NCBI RefSeq assembly: GCF_963169125.1
Contig: NC_084795.1
Span: 144,683,766 to 144,747,765, forward strand
Direction: 5' to 3'
Origin: Humulus lupulus
Taxonomy: Eukaryota; Streptophyta; Magnoliopsida; Rosales; Cannabaceae
Length of the DNA stretch: 64,000 nucleotides
Under the pieces are notes generated by a model. It saw only the letters and a program-made list of their open reading frames with translations. It searched no databases and was not told where the DNA came from. Each line of letters begins with the position of its first letter. Within the stretch, counting starts at the first letter, position 1. Below, one piece after another: positions 22,727 through 33,449 of this stretch. The translations under genes were made by a program, and so were the position numbers.

Positions 22727-25187
22727 TGAGGATTATCTTGGTTTGGTTGATTCTTGAGATTAGATCCTTTCCATGATTTCTAAGTATTTGATTTTCTCTT
22801 CTCTTGTTCTTGTGGTGTTCTAAAATCCCTAGGATTTGAGCAAGGTAGTGACCATAGTTGGTTCTTGTGTTCTCTCAAGGAAAGTATTGGATTCCTCCCT
22901 CAATCTTGTGTTGATTTTTTTTCTTGGGGAGATTAAGGTTTTAATGCATGAAGGGATTTGATTTTGATTTGCTAAGTATGATGATTGATGATATTTTATG
23001 TTTGTGTATATGTGGATTTCGGCCTATGCATGTCTAGGGATCCCCTTTATATTTTGATAATTTTTTATTGTGTTTTTATGTTAGATCCACGTTCTAGGAC
23101 CCTATATAATTTTTAGTATAATAAATAATTTGGACTCTTGTTATTGAATCCATGAAATTTGATGAATATGTTTATGAGATTATGTATCAATAGGTTATTG
23201 TATGCATGAATGATGATAGAAACATGCTAGGATGCATGTGAATGTAAATGAGAATTTTGTTTATATTTATGTTTAATTCACACGGGTTTTGGCTAAAAGG
23301 GTGTAATGCTTGATGAGTTGTTTTATTTTTTGTCACCCATGCATATTAGGCACATGCTAGGGTTTGTGAATTAATTTTATAGATTTAAACATATGTATGA
23401 TAATGATGTAAATTTTTGTGAAGCATGATATAAAAGATGGATTTTTGATTTGTTAAGCTTGCTGATTTTGGTGTTTAAATTGTTTAGAATATGATGAAAA
23501 TAATGTTTTTGCATGCTTAAATAATTTTGCAAGTGCTATTATGTTTTTAAGAAATTAAATGGAACTTTAATATACATTAAAATGATATTTTTATTCAAAT
23601 AAATACATACAGATTTTGATATATTTTTAGAGAAAAGATGAGGTTTTAAATTCAATATGGTGATTTTTGAGAGTGTATATGGTTGCTGGAATTTTTGGTA
23701 AAATATTGGAATGTGTTTTTTTATGAATGGAAAATTCGTGTGTTTGTGAAATAATATAACCCTAAGTTATGTCAATATTAAAAATTATATTTTTAAATGT
23801 AACCATGAGTGTTCATTTTAATAGATATTATTTTTCTTTATTTTAATTAAGAAAAATGTTGAGATTAATTCACTTGGGATTTTTAAATAAATTAAATAGT
23901 GACTGAAAGTTTAGTTTAATAATTTAAAAATAATAATTGGATTATCACTTATGAATTTATTTTACTTAAAATTAAGTCTAAAAATAATACAAATAAAATG
24001 TATTTTTCTCACAACAAGTTTTTAATTTTATTAATTTAAATTAAATTGTTATTTTCTAAGGAGACATGCTAATTATAAGTATTTCACATAATTTCTAGCC
24101 TTTATTATTTTTATGTAATTTAAAAATAAATAATTGAATTATTATATTTTTAAATGGCTAAATAAAATATTTTATGAAATAAAAATATTGTTTTAGAGGC
24201 TTAATCAACTTAGTGATTTTTAAAGAGATAAATTATGGTAATAAAAGTATGTTACTAAATCCTTGTTTTGAAAACGATAGAAATAAGCGCATAGGAATTA
24301 TTGTTTTTAAAGTCACTTTTTAACAACGTTCCCACGTACGCATGTCGCATTCAAATGCACTTTTATGTTGAAAAATTGTCTAATATTCAACCATATTATT
24401 TTTATTTAAAACACGCATGTAACATAGGTATAATTTGCATTATTCTTTTGGTGATTTTATGTGTAATTATGGCTATTTGGATATTTGGGTAGATTTCACC
24501 ATGTGTGCATGGCCTATTCACACATGGGATATATGCGTTGGGCACAAGAAAGTCTAATGTGATTCTAAAGAATGTTATTTTATTATGGTATAGGCTCGTT
24601 GTGAAGTTTGTCAGTTTTGCTTTGCTTGGACTTGAGGTAAGGAAGTTAGATAGAATTTTGTTTGTTTATACTATGAATGGTAAGATTGGCTTGTTTAAGG
24701 ATAAATGATATATATGAAAATGTACCATGTGATATGATGTGTGAAATGCTGTTTTGATCTGATGATGAATGTAAGGAATCATGTATTTTTCTTTGGCTTT
24801 GATATAACTTAACTGAATGTATTTTTATATGTTGTATGATATGTAATGGTTCTTAGCGTGATGAACGCGACACAACAAATGGGTTACTAAGGATGTGAAG
24901 ACGTAATCTGAGTTACTAAGGATATAAAGACATAACTCATAGGGCGGACGCGCCGGCATTATTCAAGGACCAGAGATCCTGTTTACCTCAATATGTGACA
25001 TGGACAAGATAGCAGGCCATGTTCACAAGTATATGATGATGCTTATGATGATAATGTTATGATGATTGTGTATATGATGATGATGTTTATGATGATAATG
25101 CTTATAATGGTTATGTTTAGATGATTATGCTTATGATGATGATTGTTATGATAAGAATGTTTATGATGTGTAACGATGAATGAATAT
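22724..25187 (+). repeat. 3' LTR of Tekay-type element 4, first part
   Basis: The first 1.1 kb repeats 20525-21717. The remainder (to 25187) is AT-rich. From about 24505 it is the reverse-complement counterpart of the LTR pieces at 61275-63550; for example, the CTTGGACTTGAGGTAAGGAAG block at 24627-24647 matches 62228-62250 inverted. A TGATGATG-rich simple repeat occupies about 25020-25170. The element A insertion splits this LTR at 25187; positions 25183-25187 (AATAT) are the target duplication, repeated at 47688-47692. Confidence 0.72.
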
Positions 25188-26002
25188 TGTTACACCCAGA
25201 TTTTGGGGTTAAGGAATTACGATCCCGAAATCTAGGCTCGTTAGGTGTAACCTCGAAATAAGTACGGTTGTCATATGATCCTTCAGTCGGACCGTTTTGC
25301 TGTAAATGACGACCTCGAAAGCCGAGGAGTGTGTAGCCTCAAATATGCTCTGAGCTCGCAATGGCCATGGTTCAACACTTATATATATATTTCTTGATGC
25401 TTCTGTTGCCTTCAGACAAGATGGTTCGAGCCCGAGAAGTGTAAGGTCGAATGCGATGAGTTCGTCAATGATTACTTGTTATAAGCTAAGGCAAAGTAAA
25501 ATGACGATCTTGTGATAAGCAAATAGTCTCAGAGATGTAATGGATTCCGTATCTGAGCTAACCGATTACATATGAATGTATTTATTATTGTAAAATCCCT
25601 ATGTTTAATGGATATTATATAATTTGTTAACCAATCCCACATTTTATGGGATGTTTCTGTGTACGTAGAATATAGTGCATTAAATGGCATTATATTATTT
25701 GATATATAGAATATCTTCCCGAAATATGTGGGAATGAATTCTGAAACCTTCTCTATAAATAGAGAAGGAAACTTCAATTGTAAGTGACCGAAATCCTGAC
25801 ATCTTGAGGTAAAACTCAGGGCAACTATTCTCTGAAAAGTTTCCAGAAACTCTAAAACGTTAATAAAACAAACTCGTGGACTAGGCAGATTTAACTGCTG
25901 AACCACGTAAAAAAAGATCTTGTTTTCATCTTCTTTCATTTCCTCTAATATATTCTTGTTTAATTGCTCTCCTTTTTAAGTTGACGAAAAATACCGTCAA
26001 CA
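25188..26002 (+). repeat. 5' LTR of Tat element A
   Basis: 815 bp, TGTTACACCC...CCGTCAACA. It matches 37229-37901 plus 47551-47687. A TATA box (TCTATAAATAGAG, 25752-25764) is preserved in both LTRs. The minus-strand frame at 25529-25939 is LTR sequence and not a gene. Confidence 0.93.
25753..25760 (+). promoter_or_regulatory. TATA box of the element A 5' LTR
   Basis: CTATAAATAGAG lies about 240 bp before the LTR end, and the same box is in the 3' LTR near 37789. It would set the start of the genomic RNA some 30 bp downstream. Confidence 0.75.
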
Positions 26003-26005
26003 GTT

Positions 26006-26015
26006 TGGTTCTTTC
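26006..26015 (+). other. Primer-binding site, element A
   Basis: TGGTTCTTTC follows the LTR end after a GTT spacer, the same spacer as in element B. The site starts with the TGG that pairs with every tRNA CCA end. I cannot name the tRNA with certainty. Confidence 0.65.
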
Positions 26016-26072
26016 ATTAAGATCCATTAAATAGTACGTGAGTCTTTTAGTAGAGAGCCTCTCGGATTAGCA

Positions 26073-27110
26073 ATGGCTGCGAATGATCCCAATATACCTG
26101 AGGAGGAAATTCTAAATGAAGATGAATACCCACGACGGCATGGAAAGCAGCCTATGATTAATTCTGATCCCGATGAGAGGAGTGACTCGTCTAACTCCCG
26201 GGGACCACCTGCCCCCAGGGCCGATGAGGATATGTACTACAATTCCGGGAGATATGTTCCAATCATGGAACTTGAAAAATTGCCAACTACGTAAATAGTT
26301 GGTAGAAGCTACAAAACGCAATGAAGAGTTAGCCAAGCTAGCTATTGAGGCACAGGCGGCTCAGGCCCCACCTCTGCAAGCTACCCAACCACTGCCTCCG
26401 CGAGACACTCAGGCCCCACCTCGTAGGCCCAGTGGACGTCCTCGAAAGATTGTGGCCACCCGGAGAACGGAACAAGCACCGCCACCAACATCCCCTTCTG
26501 TTCAGCCAAGACCATGGGGGGGGGGGGGGGGGAAATCAGGCTGAAGCCACTGCCAACCCGAATGCAGTAGCATGCACAGGAATGGGGAATAACCGAGCCC
26601 ATCGGCGGCTCGGACCCCAAATCTTGGTACTACGTAGAATATCCTAGAACCTAACCGGGCGAATTCGAGACCTTCCAGGCCCAACAATGGGAGATAGCCA
26701 CCATCTCCCATAAGACACCTGCCATCACCGATAAGGCATCCCTCACCAATTCAAGATGCTCCACGACCTACCCCTCAAAATAAGGATCATCAGGCTAGAC
26801 GGGGATGTGAAATGGAGAGGTTGCCTGAGAACGCAGGGCTCCTCAACCTACTAGAAGCCAAATTTCACGGTCACAAGCTACTGGGACAAGGAGACAAACA
26901 AGGGATCCACCTCGTAATCACTGAGCGATGAGATACGTAAGTGAAAGCTCGGATTACACTAGATCTATGAGCATTTATGACACATAGCCAAGGAATGTCG
27001 GGAATCGAGGAGAACACCCTCACCTACGGGAGCACTTAAACCATAATCAGGGGCGTGATAATCCCCTAAATCCAGATCTATGAGATCATCTGAACGGTCG
27101 CAAGCAGCCG
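26073..27110 (+). pseudogene. gag: Gag N-terminal region, element A
   Basis: A frame starts with MAANDPNIPEEEILNEDEY at 26073 and stops at 26292. It is followed within a few bases by a second frame (26299-26544) that is coiled-coil-like at first (NEELAKLAIEAQAAQAP) and then proline/arginine-rich. A run of 17 G residues at 26516-26532 disrupts the frame. 26545-27110 has no long open frame but reads as decayed Gag linker. Low-complexity, charged N-termini precede the capsid domain in Tat Gags. It was probably one protein with the next feature. Confidence 0.7.
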
Positions 27111-28260
27111 ATGTACAATCCTGCACCGAGATGGGGAATTGGAGTTGTAACCAATGATAACAAGCTCCATCCAGTTCAGGCCAAGCCTCCTATAGATCCA
27201 GTCCAAGAGAGGATTGAGCCGTTGGACAAAGCATTCAGGCTCTTACAGAACGAACGTAGCCAGGAATGGGATGAAGAGTTCAATGAGGAACTCGAGCCCT
27301 TTGCCCCACATATCTCTAACACCCCATTTCCTCAAGGATTTAGAATTCCTCATGTCTTGCCATTCGATGGAAATTTGGATCCGTACAGCCACTTGAGCAC
27401 ATTCAACACAATTATGCTAGCCAGCAATGTGGGCTACGAGCTTAGGTGTATGTTGTTCCCCTCCTCTCTCACGGGGCCAGCAAAAAACTGGTTTGAAAAA
27501 TACAAGAGACATTCGATTGCCTCCTGGGATCAATTGTTGAGAGATTTTAAGAAACAATTCAAAGCCATGGTCGGCATTAGACCTGAGGCTTCAGCCTTGA
27601 CCAATGTTCGACAACATCCAAATGAGTCGCTTAAAGGATACCTCACAAGGTTTAACTTAGAAGTCGCTCAAGCTTGAGATGTCGATGATAGTGGCCATTT
27701 AATGGCCCTTCGAGCTGGAGTAATGTCTAGGAGCCCTCTCTGGGAAGACTTGCAAAGAAATCCTGTAAAGTCCTTAACCGAGTTCAATCGAAGAGCTCAA
27801 AGGTTTGTTAATGTACAGGAGGCGAGGTTAGCATTGAATATGACCTCTCAGCCCATAACTACAACAACGAACGCTAACTTTGCCTCAACCTCGGCGGATC
27901 CTACAACTTCAAAACCCCCCGGGGACAACCCTTCCAAGAAAAAGAAAAATGAAGGAAATAACCCTGAGGCAGAAGTGGGAAAGAAGAAAAAAGGGGAAAA
28001 ATACTTCTCCGTATACAAGGTGTATACCAAGCTCAATGGGTCCCAGGAGAATATCTACTTGGCCAATGAAAACCAGGTCCTTTTAAAATGACCTGATCCC
28101 ATGAGGAACCAAAAGGCCAAAAGGGATTCTAGAAAATATTGTAGATTCCACAGAGATATCGAACATACAACCGATGAGTGTAGACAACTAAAGGATGAGA
28201 TCAAAGGATTGATCTCGATGGGATATTTCAGTCAATATGTAAGAATCTGAAACCCCAATC
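27111..28260 (+). pseudogene. gag: Gag capsid core and zinc knuckle, element A
   Basis: 27111-27677 carries the Tat Gag core: LEPFAPHISNTPFPQGFRIP, FDGNLDPYSHLSTFNTIM, GPAKNWFEKYKRHSIASW and the tail NESLKGYLTRFNLEVAQA. A TGA interrupts it and the frame resumes at 27702 (MALRAGVMSRSPLWEDL ... SLTEFNRRAQRFVNVQEA). A lysine-rich basic stretch at about 27937-28005 is likely nucleic-acid-binding. After another TGA (28089-28091, aligned with an arginine in element B), the knuckle C-RF-H-RDIE-H-TTDE-C is intact at 28140-28181, followed by QLKDEIKGLI. Gag would build the particle. Only a few stops separate it from an open frame. Confidence 0.88.
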
Positions 28261-28337
28261 AGGTTTCCACCAGCCAGAGGGCAGTAGCTGCACCACCTGC
28301 CCAGAATAATAACTCCCGAGCTCAGGAAGATGAACGA

Positions 28338-28352
28338 CCCCCCCCCCCCCCC
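28338..28352 (+). repeat. Poly(C) tract of 15
   Basis: An uninterrupted run of 15 C sits between the gag knuckle and the protease of element A. It is one of three long G/C homopolymers in elements A and B (also 26516-26532 and 42138-42152). Confidence 0.9.
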
Positions 28353-28497
28353 AAGGGGGACCCCATATCGCAAGATCGGACAGGAATGCCCAGAAAAGAT
28401 ATGTGAATGAGTTAAAGACCGGTGACTGATCTCCCTATGAACTCGAACCCAGAGCTCCGAAACAACAAAGGGTTGAACTCAACCTATAACTTTCATT

Positions 28498-29166
28498 GAA
28501 GACGACTCGTCTCATGTACAGTTCCCTCACAATGACCCTCTGGTCATCACCCTTCAACTTGCGAACAAGAGGGTACACCGAGTCCTATTTGACAACGGGA
28601 GCTCGATAAATATCCTCTATAAGGCTACCTTAGAAAAGATGGGGCTCGAACTTCGCGACCTAAAAGCCTGTGCAACTACGTTGTATGGATTTTCAGGAGA
28701 AGGGATTGCCTGCATGGGATCCATCGAACTCCCTGTGACCTTGGGAGACTACCCGGTCTCTATAACAAAGATTATGGAGTTCGTAGTGGTGGACCTTCCA
28801 TCGGCCTATAATGTACTACTTGGGAGACCAGCCCTAGTAGGGTTGGGGGCAGTTTTGTCCGTTAGGCATCTGGCCATCAAGTTCCCGACTTCTAGTGGCA
28901 TCGGGACTCTAAAAGGGGACCAACTTGTGGGGACGGAATGTTATAGCATTTCTGTGAGAGGGAAAAAGCATACAAGTGCACAGGCACTTGTCATAATTCG
29001 GAATGAGGACAGGACGATCTTTGAAATCGACGAAGAAATCGACCCTAGAGTAGAGGAAAGATCTGACCTCGAGCCATTGGAGGAGCTCGAAGAGGTCAAG
29101 CTCGAAGAACCCGATCCCCCGAAGACTATGAAGGTGGGGAAAAATCTATTTGAGAAAGCAAAATAG
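28498..29166 (+). pseudogene. pol: Aspartic protease, element A
   Basis: The frame is open from about 28498, upstream of its first ATG at 28639, because it was part of a longer polyprotein. It begins EDDSSHVQFPHNDPLVIT. The active site is VLFDNGSSINILY (about 28588-28626), with the D-N-G triad usual in Tat proteases. The flap and body follow: LYGFSGEGIACMGSIELPVT, VVVDLPSAYNVLLGRPAL and VRHLAIKFPTSSG. An acidic tail (EELEEVKLEEPDPPK) leads to RT. This domain is intact. It would cut the Gag-Pol precursor inside the particle. Confidence 0.88.
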
Positions 29167-29174
29167 CAATTAAT

Positions 29175-30420
29175 TTGCTTCTCAAAGAAAAACAAGGATG
29201 TTTTCGCATGGTCACATTCGATATGGTAGGGATAAGTCCAAATGTAATAAGCCATGCACTTAATATTGGCAAGAGCTTCCCCCCGAAGCAGCAAAAGCAT
29301 AGACCCTTGGATGATGATAGAAAGAAAGCCTTAAAGGAAGAGGTCAACAGATTAAAGGCAAACCGGTTCATACAAGATGCCTTCTATCCTGATTGGATCG
29401 CCAACCCGGTGTTGATTCTGAAACCCAACGGGACGTGGCAAACTTACATCGATTACTCCGACCTCAACAAAGCATGCTCAAAAGATTGTTTTCCCTACCT
29501 GGGATCGATTAGCTCATAGATGCCACAACTAGGCATGGTCTTATGTCATTTATGGATGCGTATTTTGGATATAACCAGATCACCATGCACGTACCAGACC
29601 AAGAGCATACGAGCTTTGTAACCGATAAAGGGCAGTACTATTACAACGTTATGCCTTTCACACTTAAAAATGTTGGAGCAATGTACCAAAGGCTAGTGAA
29701 CAGAATGTTCTCCGAGCAGATAGGTAATAACATGGAAGTTTATGTTGATGATATGTTGCTCAAATCTAAACATAATGATAACCATGTAGACGACCTCGAA
29801 GAGTTCTTTACTGTGTTACGGAAGTACAACATAAAACTCAACCCCCAAAAGTGCTCTTTTGGAGTGTCGTCGGGGAAGTTTCTAGGCTTCATTGTAAATG
29901 CGTGAGGAATAGAGGTTAATCCTAAAAAAATCCAGGCACTAATCGATATGCCCTCGCCACGAAAGCATAAAGATGTTCAGAGTTTAACTTGACAGATGGC
30001 GGTATTAAGTAGGTTTGTTTATAAATCTACAAACTATTGCCTTCCATTCTTCAACCTTTTGAGAGGAGGCAAAAAATTCAAGTGGACGGAGGAATGCGAG
30101 CTCCCAGTCCAAGACCTAAAGAAACACCTTGCGAAACCTCCGATCTTGTCAAAACCAGTGATGGGAGAAGTCTTATACCTGTATCTCGCTACAACCGAAC
30201 ACGCTATCAGTGTTGTGCTCGTCCGAGATGACAAGAAATTACAAAAACTAGTATACTATGTCAGTACGAGGTTACTGGGGGAAAAATTGAGGTACCCGTT
30301 AATGGAAAAACTAGCTCTTAGCCTGATCCATTCATCTCGAAAGCTCCGACCTTACTTCCAAGCACACCCCATCCATGTGCTGACTGACCAAAAACTACGG
30401 CAAGTCTTGTCCAAACCATA
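29175..30420 (+). pseudogene. pol: Reverse transcriptase and degenerate first RNase H, element A
   Basis: 29175-29519 holds the RT fingers (RFIQDAFYPDWIANPVLILK, YIDYSDLNKACSKDCFP). After a short break, 29543-29905 holds the palm: LSFMDAYFGYNQITMH, VMPFTLKNVGAMYQRLVN and the catalytic box MEVYVDDMLLKS (both aspartates present at about 29740-29760). The connection and RNase H-like domain run to 30420 with stops at 29903 and 29990. The latter domain has LYLATTEHAISVVLVR where active RNases H have an aspartate, so it is the degenerate 'connection' RNase H that Tat elements keep. YPLMEKLALSLIHSSRKLRP and AHPIHVLTDQKL complete it. Confidence 0.9.
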
Positions 30421-30479
30421 AGCCTCGGGAAAATTGTTGAAATAGGTTGTTGAACTCGGACAGTTCGAGATTACTTATC

Positions 30480-31264
30480 ATTCGAGAATGACCATAAAGG
30501 CGCTGTCCCTGGTAGACTTCATCGTGGAGTGTACAGGAGTGTCCGACAACGAAGTTATAACCCCAGCCCGTGAGCTGTGGAAACTTTATGTCGATGAGTC
30601 TTCCAATGAAAATGGATCGGGGGAAGAAATCATATTGATCACTCCAACTGGAAAACGATTTCACTCTACCTTAAGGTTTAGTTTTGAAGCATCTAACAAT
30701 GAGGCTGAGTATGAAGCTCTGTTGGCAGGACTCCGAATAGCCAAGGAGCTCAAGGCCAAGGCAATACATTGTTACAGTGACTCGCAGTTGGTGGTCAAAT
30801 AAATTCTAGGGGAGTATCGGGCTCTTGTCATAAGGATGGCTGCATATTTAGAAAAAGCTAAAGCGGTGCTCGAACATTTCGAGTTCTATACCATAGAGCA
30901 GGTTCCCCGAGAACAAAACTCAAATGCGGACGCCTTAGTTAGACTTGCCACATCCAACAATGTTGATATGCTAAATGTAGTACTGATAGAGCACCTATCG
31001 ACTCCCAGTATTAAAGAGCCTGAATATGAAGATGCATGCATGATTGACTCCGAACCGACCTGGATGACCCTAATAGTTGATTACCACAAAACCAGCATCA
31101 TCCCAGCAGAACAGAACAAGGCTCGGAAACTAATGTACCATATTCCAAGACACACTATTGTGGAAGGAAGGTTATATCAGAGAGGATATTCTATGTCATT
31201 ACTCCGATGTGTGACTCCACCCGAGGCAAAGAAAATCCTAGACGAAATTCATGAAGGAGTTTGT
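30480..31264 (+). pseudogene. pol: Second, archaeal-like RNase H (aRNH) and linker, element A
   Basis: After a stop at 30419 the frame resumes and reads LWKLYVDESSNENGSGE (first catalytic aspartate at about 30592), SFEASNNEAEYEALLAGLRI (catalytic glutamate) and HCYSDSQLVVK (second aspartate near 30780). It stops there and continues as ILGEYRALV, followed from 30836 by VPREQNSNADALVRLAT, the conserved aRNH C-terminal DAL motif. Possession of this extra RNase H is the defining trait of the Tat lineage. All visible acidic residues survive. The D-G-S-S box has become D-E-S-S. Four separate stops break the frame. Confidence 0.88.
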
Positions 31265-32304
31265 GGAGACTAGACTGGGGGGCATAGCCTATCAAAGAAA
31301 ATTATAAGACAATGATACTTCTGGCCCACTATCAAAGCATATGTGTTCGAGTATGTAAAGAAATGTGATAAATGCTAGCATTTTGCTACAATTTCGCAAG
31401 CTCCTCCATCTGAGCTAACCATGATGACCTCCCTATGGCCATTTGTGGTGTGGGGAATCGATCTCATAGGTTTGTTGCAAACTGGCAAAGGTGGAGTAAA
31501 GTATGCAGTGGTCACAGTCGATTATTTTACAAAATGGACCGAGGTCGAACCTCTAGCAACGATTACCTCAAAAAAAATCCTGGACTTTGTGGTAAAAAAC
31601 ATCATCGGCCGATAAGGAATAATGAAAATAGTATTATCCATGTATCAGATAACGGTACTGAATTCGACAGCGAATTATTCACCCATTTTTGTGAAAAAAA
31701 TGGAATAATGAAAAGATTCTCCTCCGTTGCCCATCCCCAAGAAAATGGCCAAGTCGAAGTAGTAAATAAGACTCTCAAGAGTTCTATGAAAAAGATGTTA
31801 GAAGAAGCTAAGGGAAAATGGCCCGAGGAGTTACCCCATGTTTTGTGGGCATATCAAACTACAACTTGCACTTTAACAGGGCATACCCCTTTTTCCTTGG
31901 CATATGGGTGCGAGGCCATGTTACCAATCGAGGTTGAAATACCCACTATTCGTAGCCATGCTTATGATCAAGCCTCGAACAAATCCTAGCTCGAAGTAAG
32001 TCTGGACCTTATTGAAGAAAGGCGAGATGAAGCTCAACTGAGAAATGCAGCATATAAGCACTGAGCTACCAGATATTGCAATAAAAAGGTTCGCGATAGG
32101 AAGTTCGGATTGGGAGACTTGGTGTTAAGGCGTGTGTTCCTAGCTACAAGGGACCCAGCTGCTGGCGTACTTGGCCCTAATTGGGAAGGACCTTACCAAA
32201 TCGAGTCAATTATCCGACCCGGAGTTTATAAATCGGCAAGATTAAATGAAGAATTGATACTGCGAGCTTGGAACGACGAACATCTACGACCTTACTATCA
32301 ATAG
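31235..32304 (+). pseudogene. pol: Integrase, element A
   Basis: The zinc-binding module is readable with its ligands: H in IHEGVCGD, H in GGHSLSKKII, then CDKC (second cysteine) at about 31366-31377. The core starts at about 31447 with GIDLIGLLQTGKGGVKYAVV (first aspartate), followed by SDNGTEFDSELFTHFCEKNG (second, about 31648) and HPQENGQVEVVNKTLKSSM (catalytic glutamate, about 31755). The D-D-E set is complete. The C-terminal region reads VRDRKFGLGDLVLRR and GPNWEGPYQIESIIRPG, ending HLRPYYQ-stop at 32304. There is no chromodomain, as expected for Tat. About five stops or frameshifts interrupt it. Confidence 0.9.
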
Positions 32305-33440
32305 TGTAGGAATGATGTCTCATTGTAACCAAGCATGTTTGTTTTTACAATATTTTTATTAATAAAGTGTTCGATTTTGAGCAAAAGTCATTTTTGTTTC
32401 TATATGTTGTATTTTTTGGCAAACTCTCTTAATTTAATAACCTATGGTCACATTCATAGGATATTAAGAGGGCATTAGTGTCATACATACCATAAGTTTG
32501 AAAAAATAAACAACATAAAATAAAAGTGTCTAGATCATTAACCCGACATAGAAGTTAAAAGTGTAAGGTCAAAATAAGTGTCTAGATATAACCAGATGCG
32601 CGAGCTAAAATACTTTGGATGTAACCAGATTATTAAAAAATAAGTGTCTGGATATAACCAGATGCGTGAGTTAAGATAATTTGGACAGAAATAGATTACT
32701 AAAAATAAAGTGTCTGGATATAACCAGATGCGCGAGCTAAGACAATAAAGTGTACGAAAACGACTAGATACACGAACTAGTGTGATCTGGATATAACTAG
32801 ATCAAAAATATATGTGTATGGACTATGAACCAAACACGACCTAAATAGGTTTGGAACAAACCAGATAAAACTGATCGAAACAAGTAGGAAAAAGATAAAC
32901 CTACTTCGAACTAAGTCGATACCCAGGCTAGAGTATTTTGCAACAAAATTTTCGACCTCATAACCTCAAGGAACTATCTGAGGAAGAGGAAAAGTGACTA
33001 TAAAAAGAAAGATACAACAAAAATACTTAGCTTACATATCACTTAAGTATTTTCAAGTATGTGGTAAAAGTAAGATCCGACCTTGACAAAAAACAAGATC
33101 GGATGTGGATACATCGAGCAAACTATGCATAAATGCATCGAAACTCGAGCTGAAATCCAGCAGATGGTTGTATGAATATTCAAACATAAAAAGCAAAAGT
33201 TTAATATAAATTGCTTCAAATATTTTGATCTGAGAAATGTAAGGAAAAAATATTAAAATAAATACCAAGTGTATACTTGAATAAACAAAAATATAACTTT
33301 TACGAGCTCTAAATTGTTTTTGCCCCAAGGGCATAAAAAAGAAAGGCCCTAAACTATTACACATTTTTTTGGGACGCAACCCATGATCGAGCTCTAGGAA
33401 GAAAAAGCATCCCCCTTAGCCTTCTCAGCCTTCTCAGCTT
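32305..33440 (+). other. Non-coding 3' region of element A between pol and the antisense gene
   Basis: No coding frame of substance. It separates two convergent transcription units: gag-pol from the left and the antisense gene from the right. It contains the 66-bp tandem repeats described separately. The minus-strand frame at 33053-33379 is AT-rich and without recognisable content; it may be the antisense gene's 3' UTR. Confidence 0.55.
32576..32775 (+). repeat. 66-bp tandem repeats
   Basis: Units begin AAGTGTCTAGATATAACCAG at about 32576, 32642 and 32708, giving a period of 66. Further decayed copies of TGTCTGGATATAACCAGAT-like words occur upstream (32526) and downstream (32790). Tat elements often carry such short tandem arrays between pol and the 3' LTR. 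Confidence 0.82.
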
Positions 33441-33449
33441 CCTCCGCCT

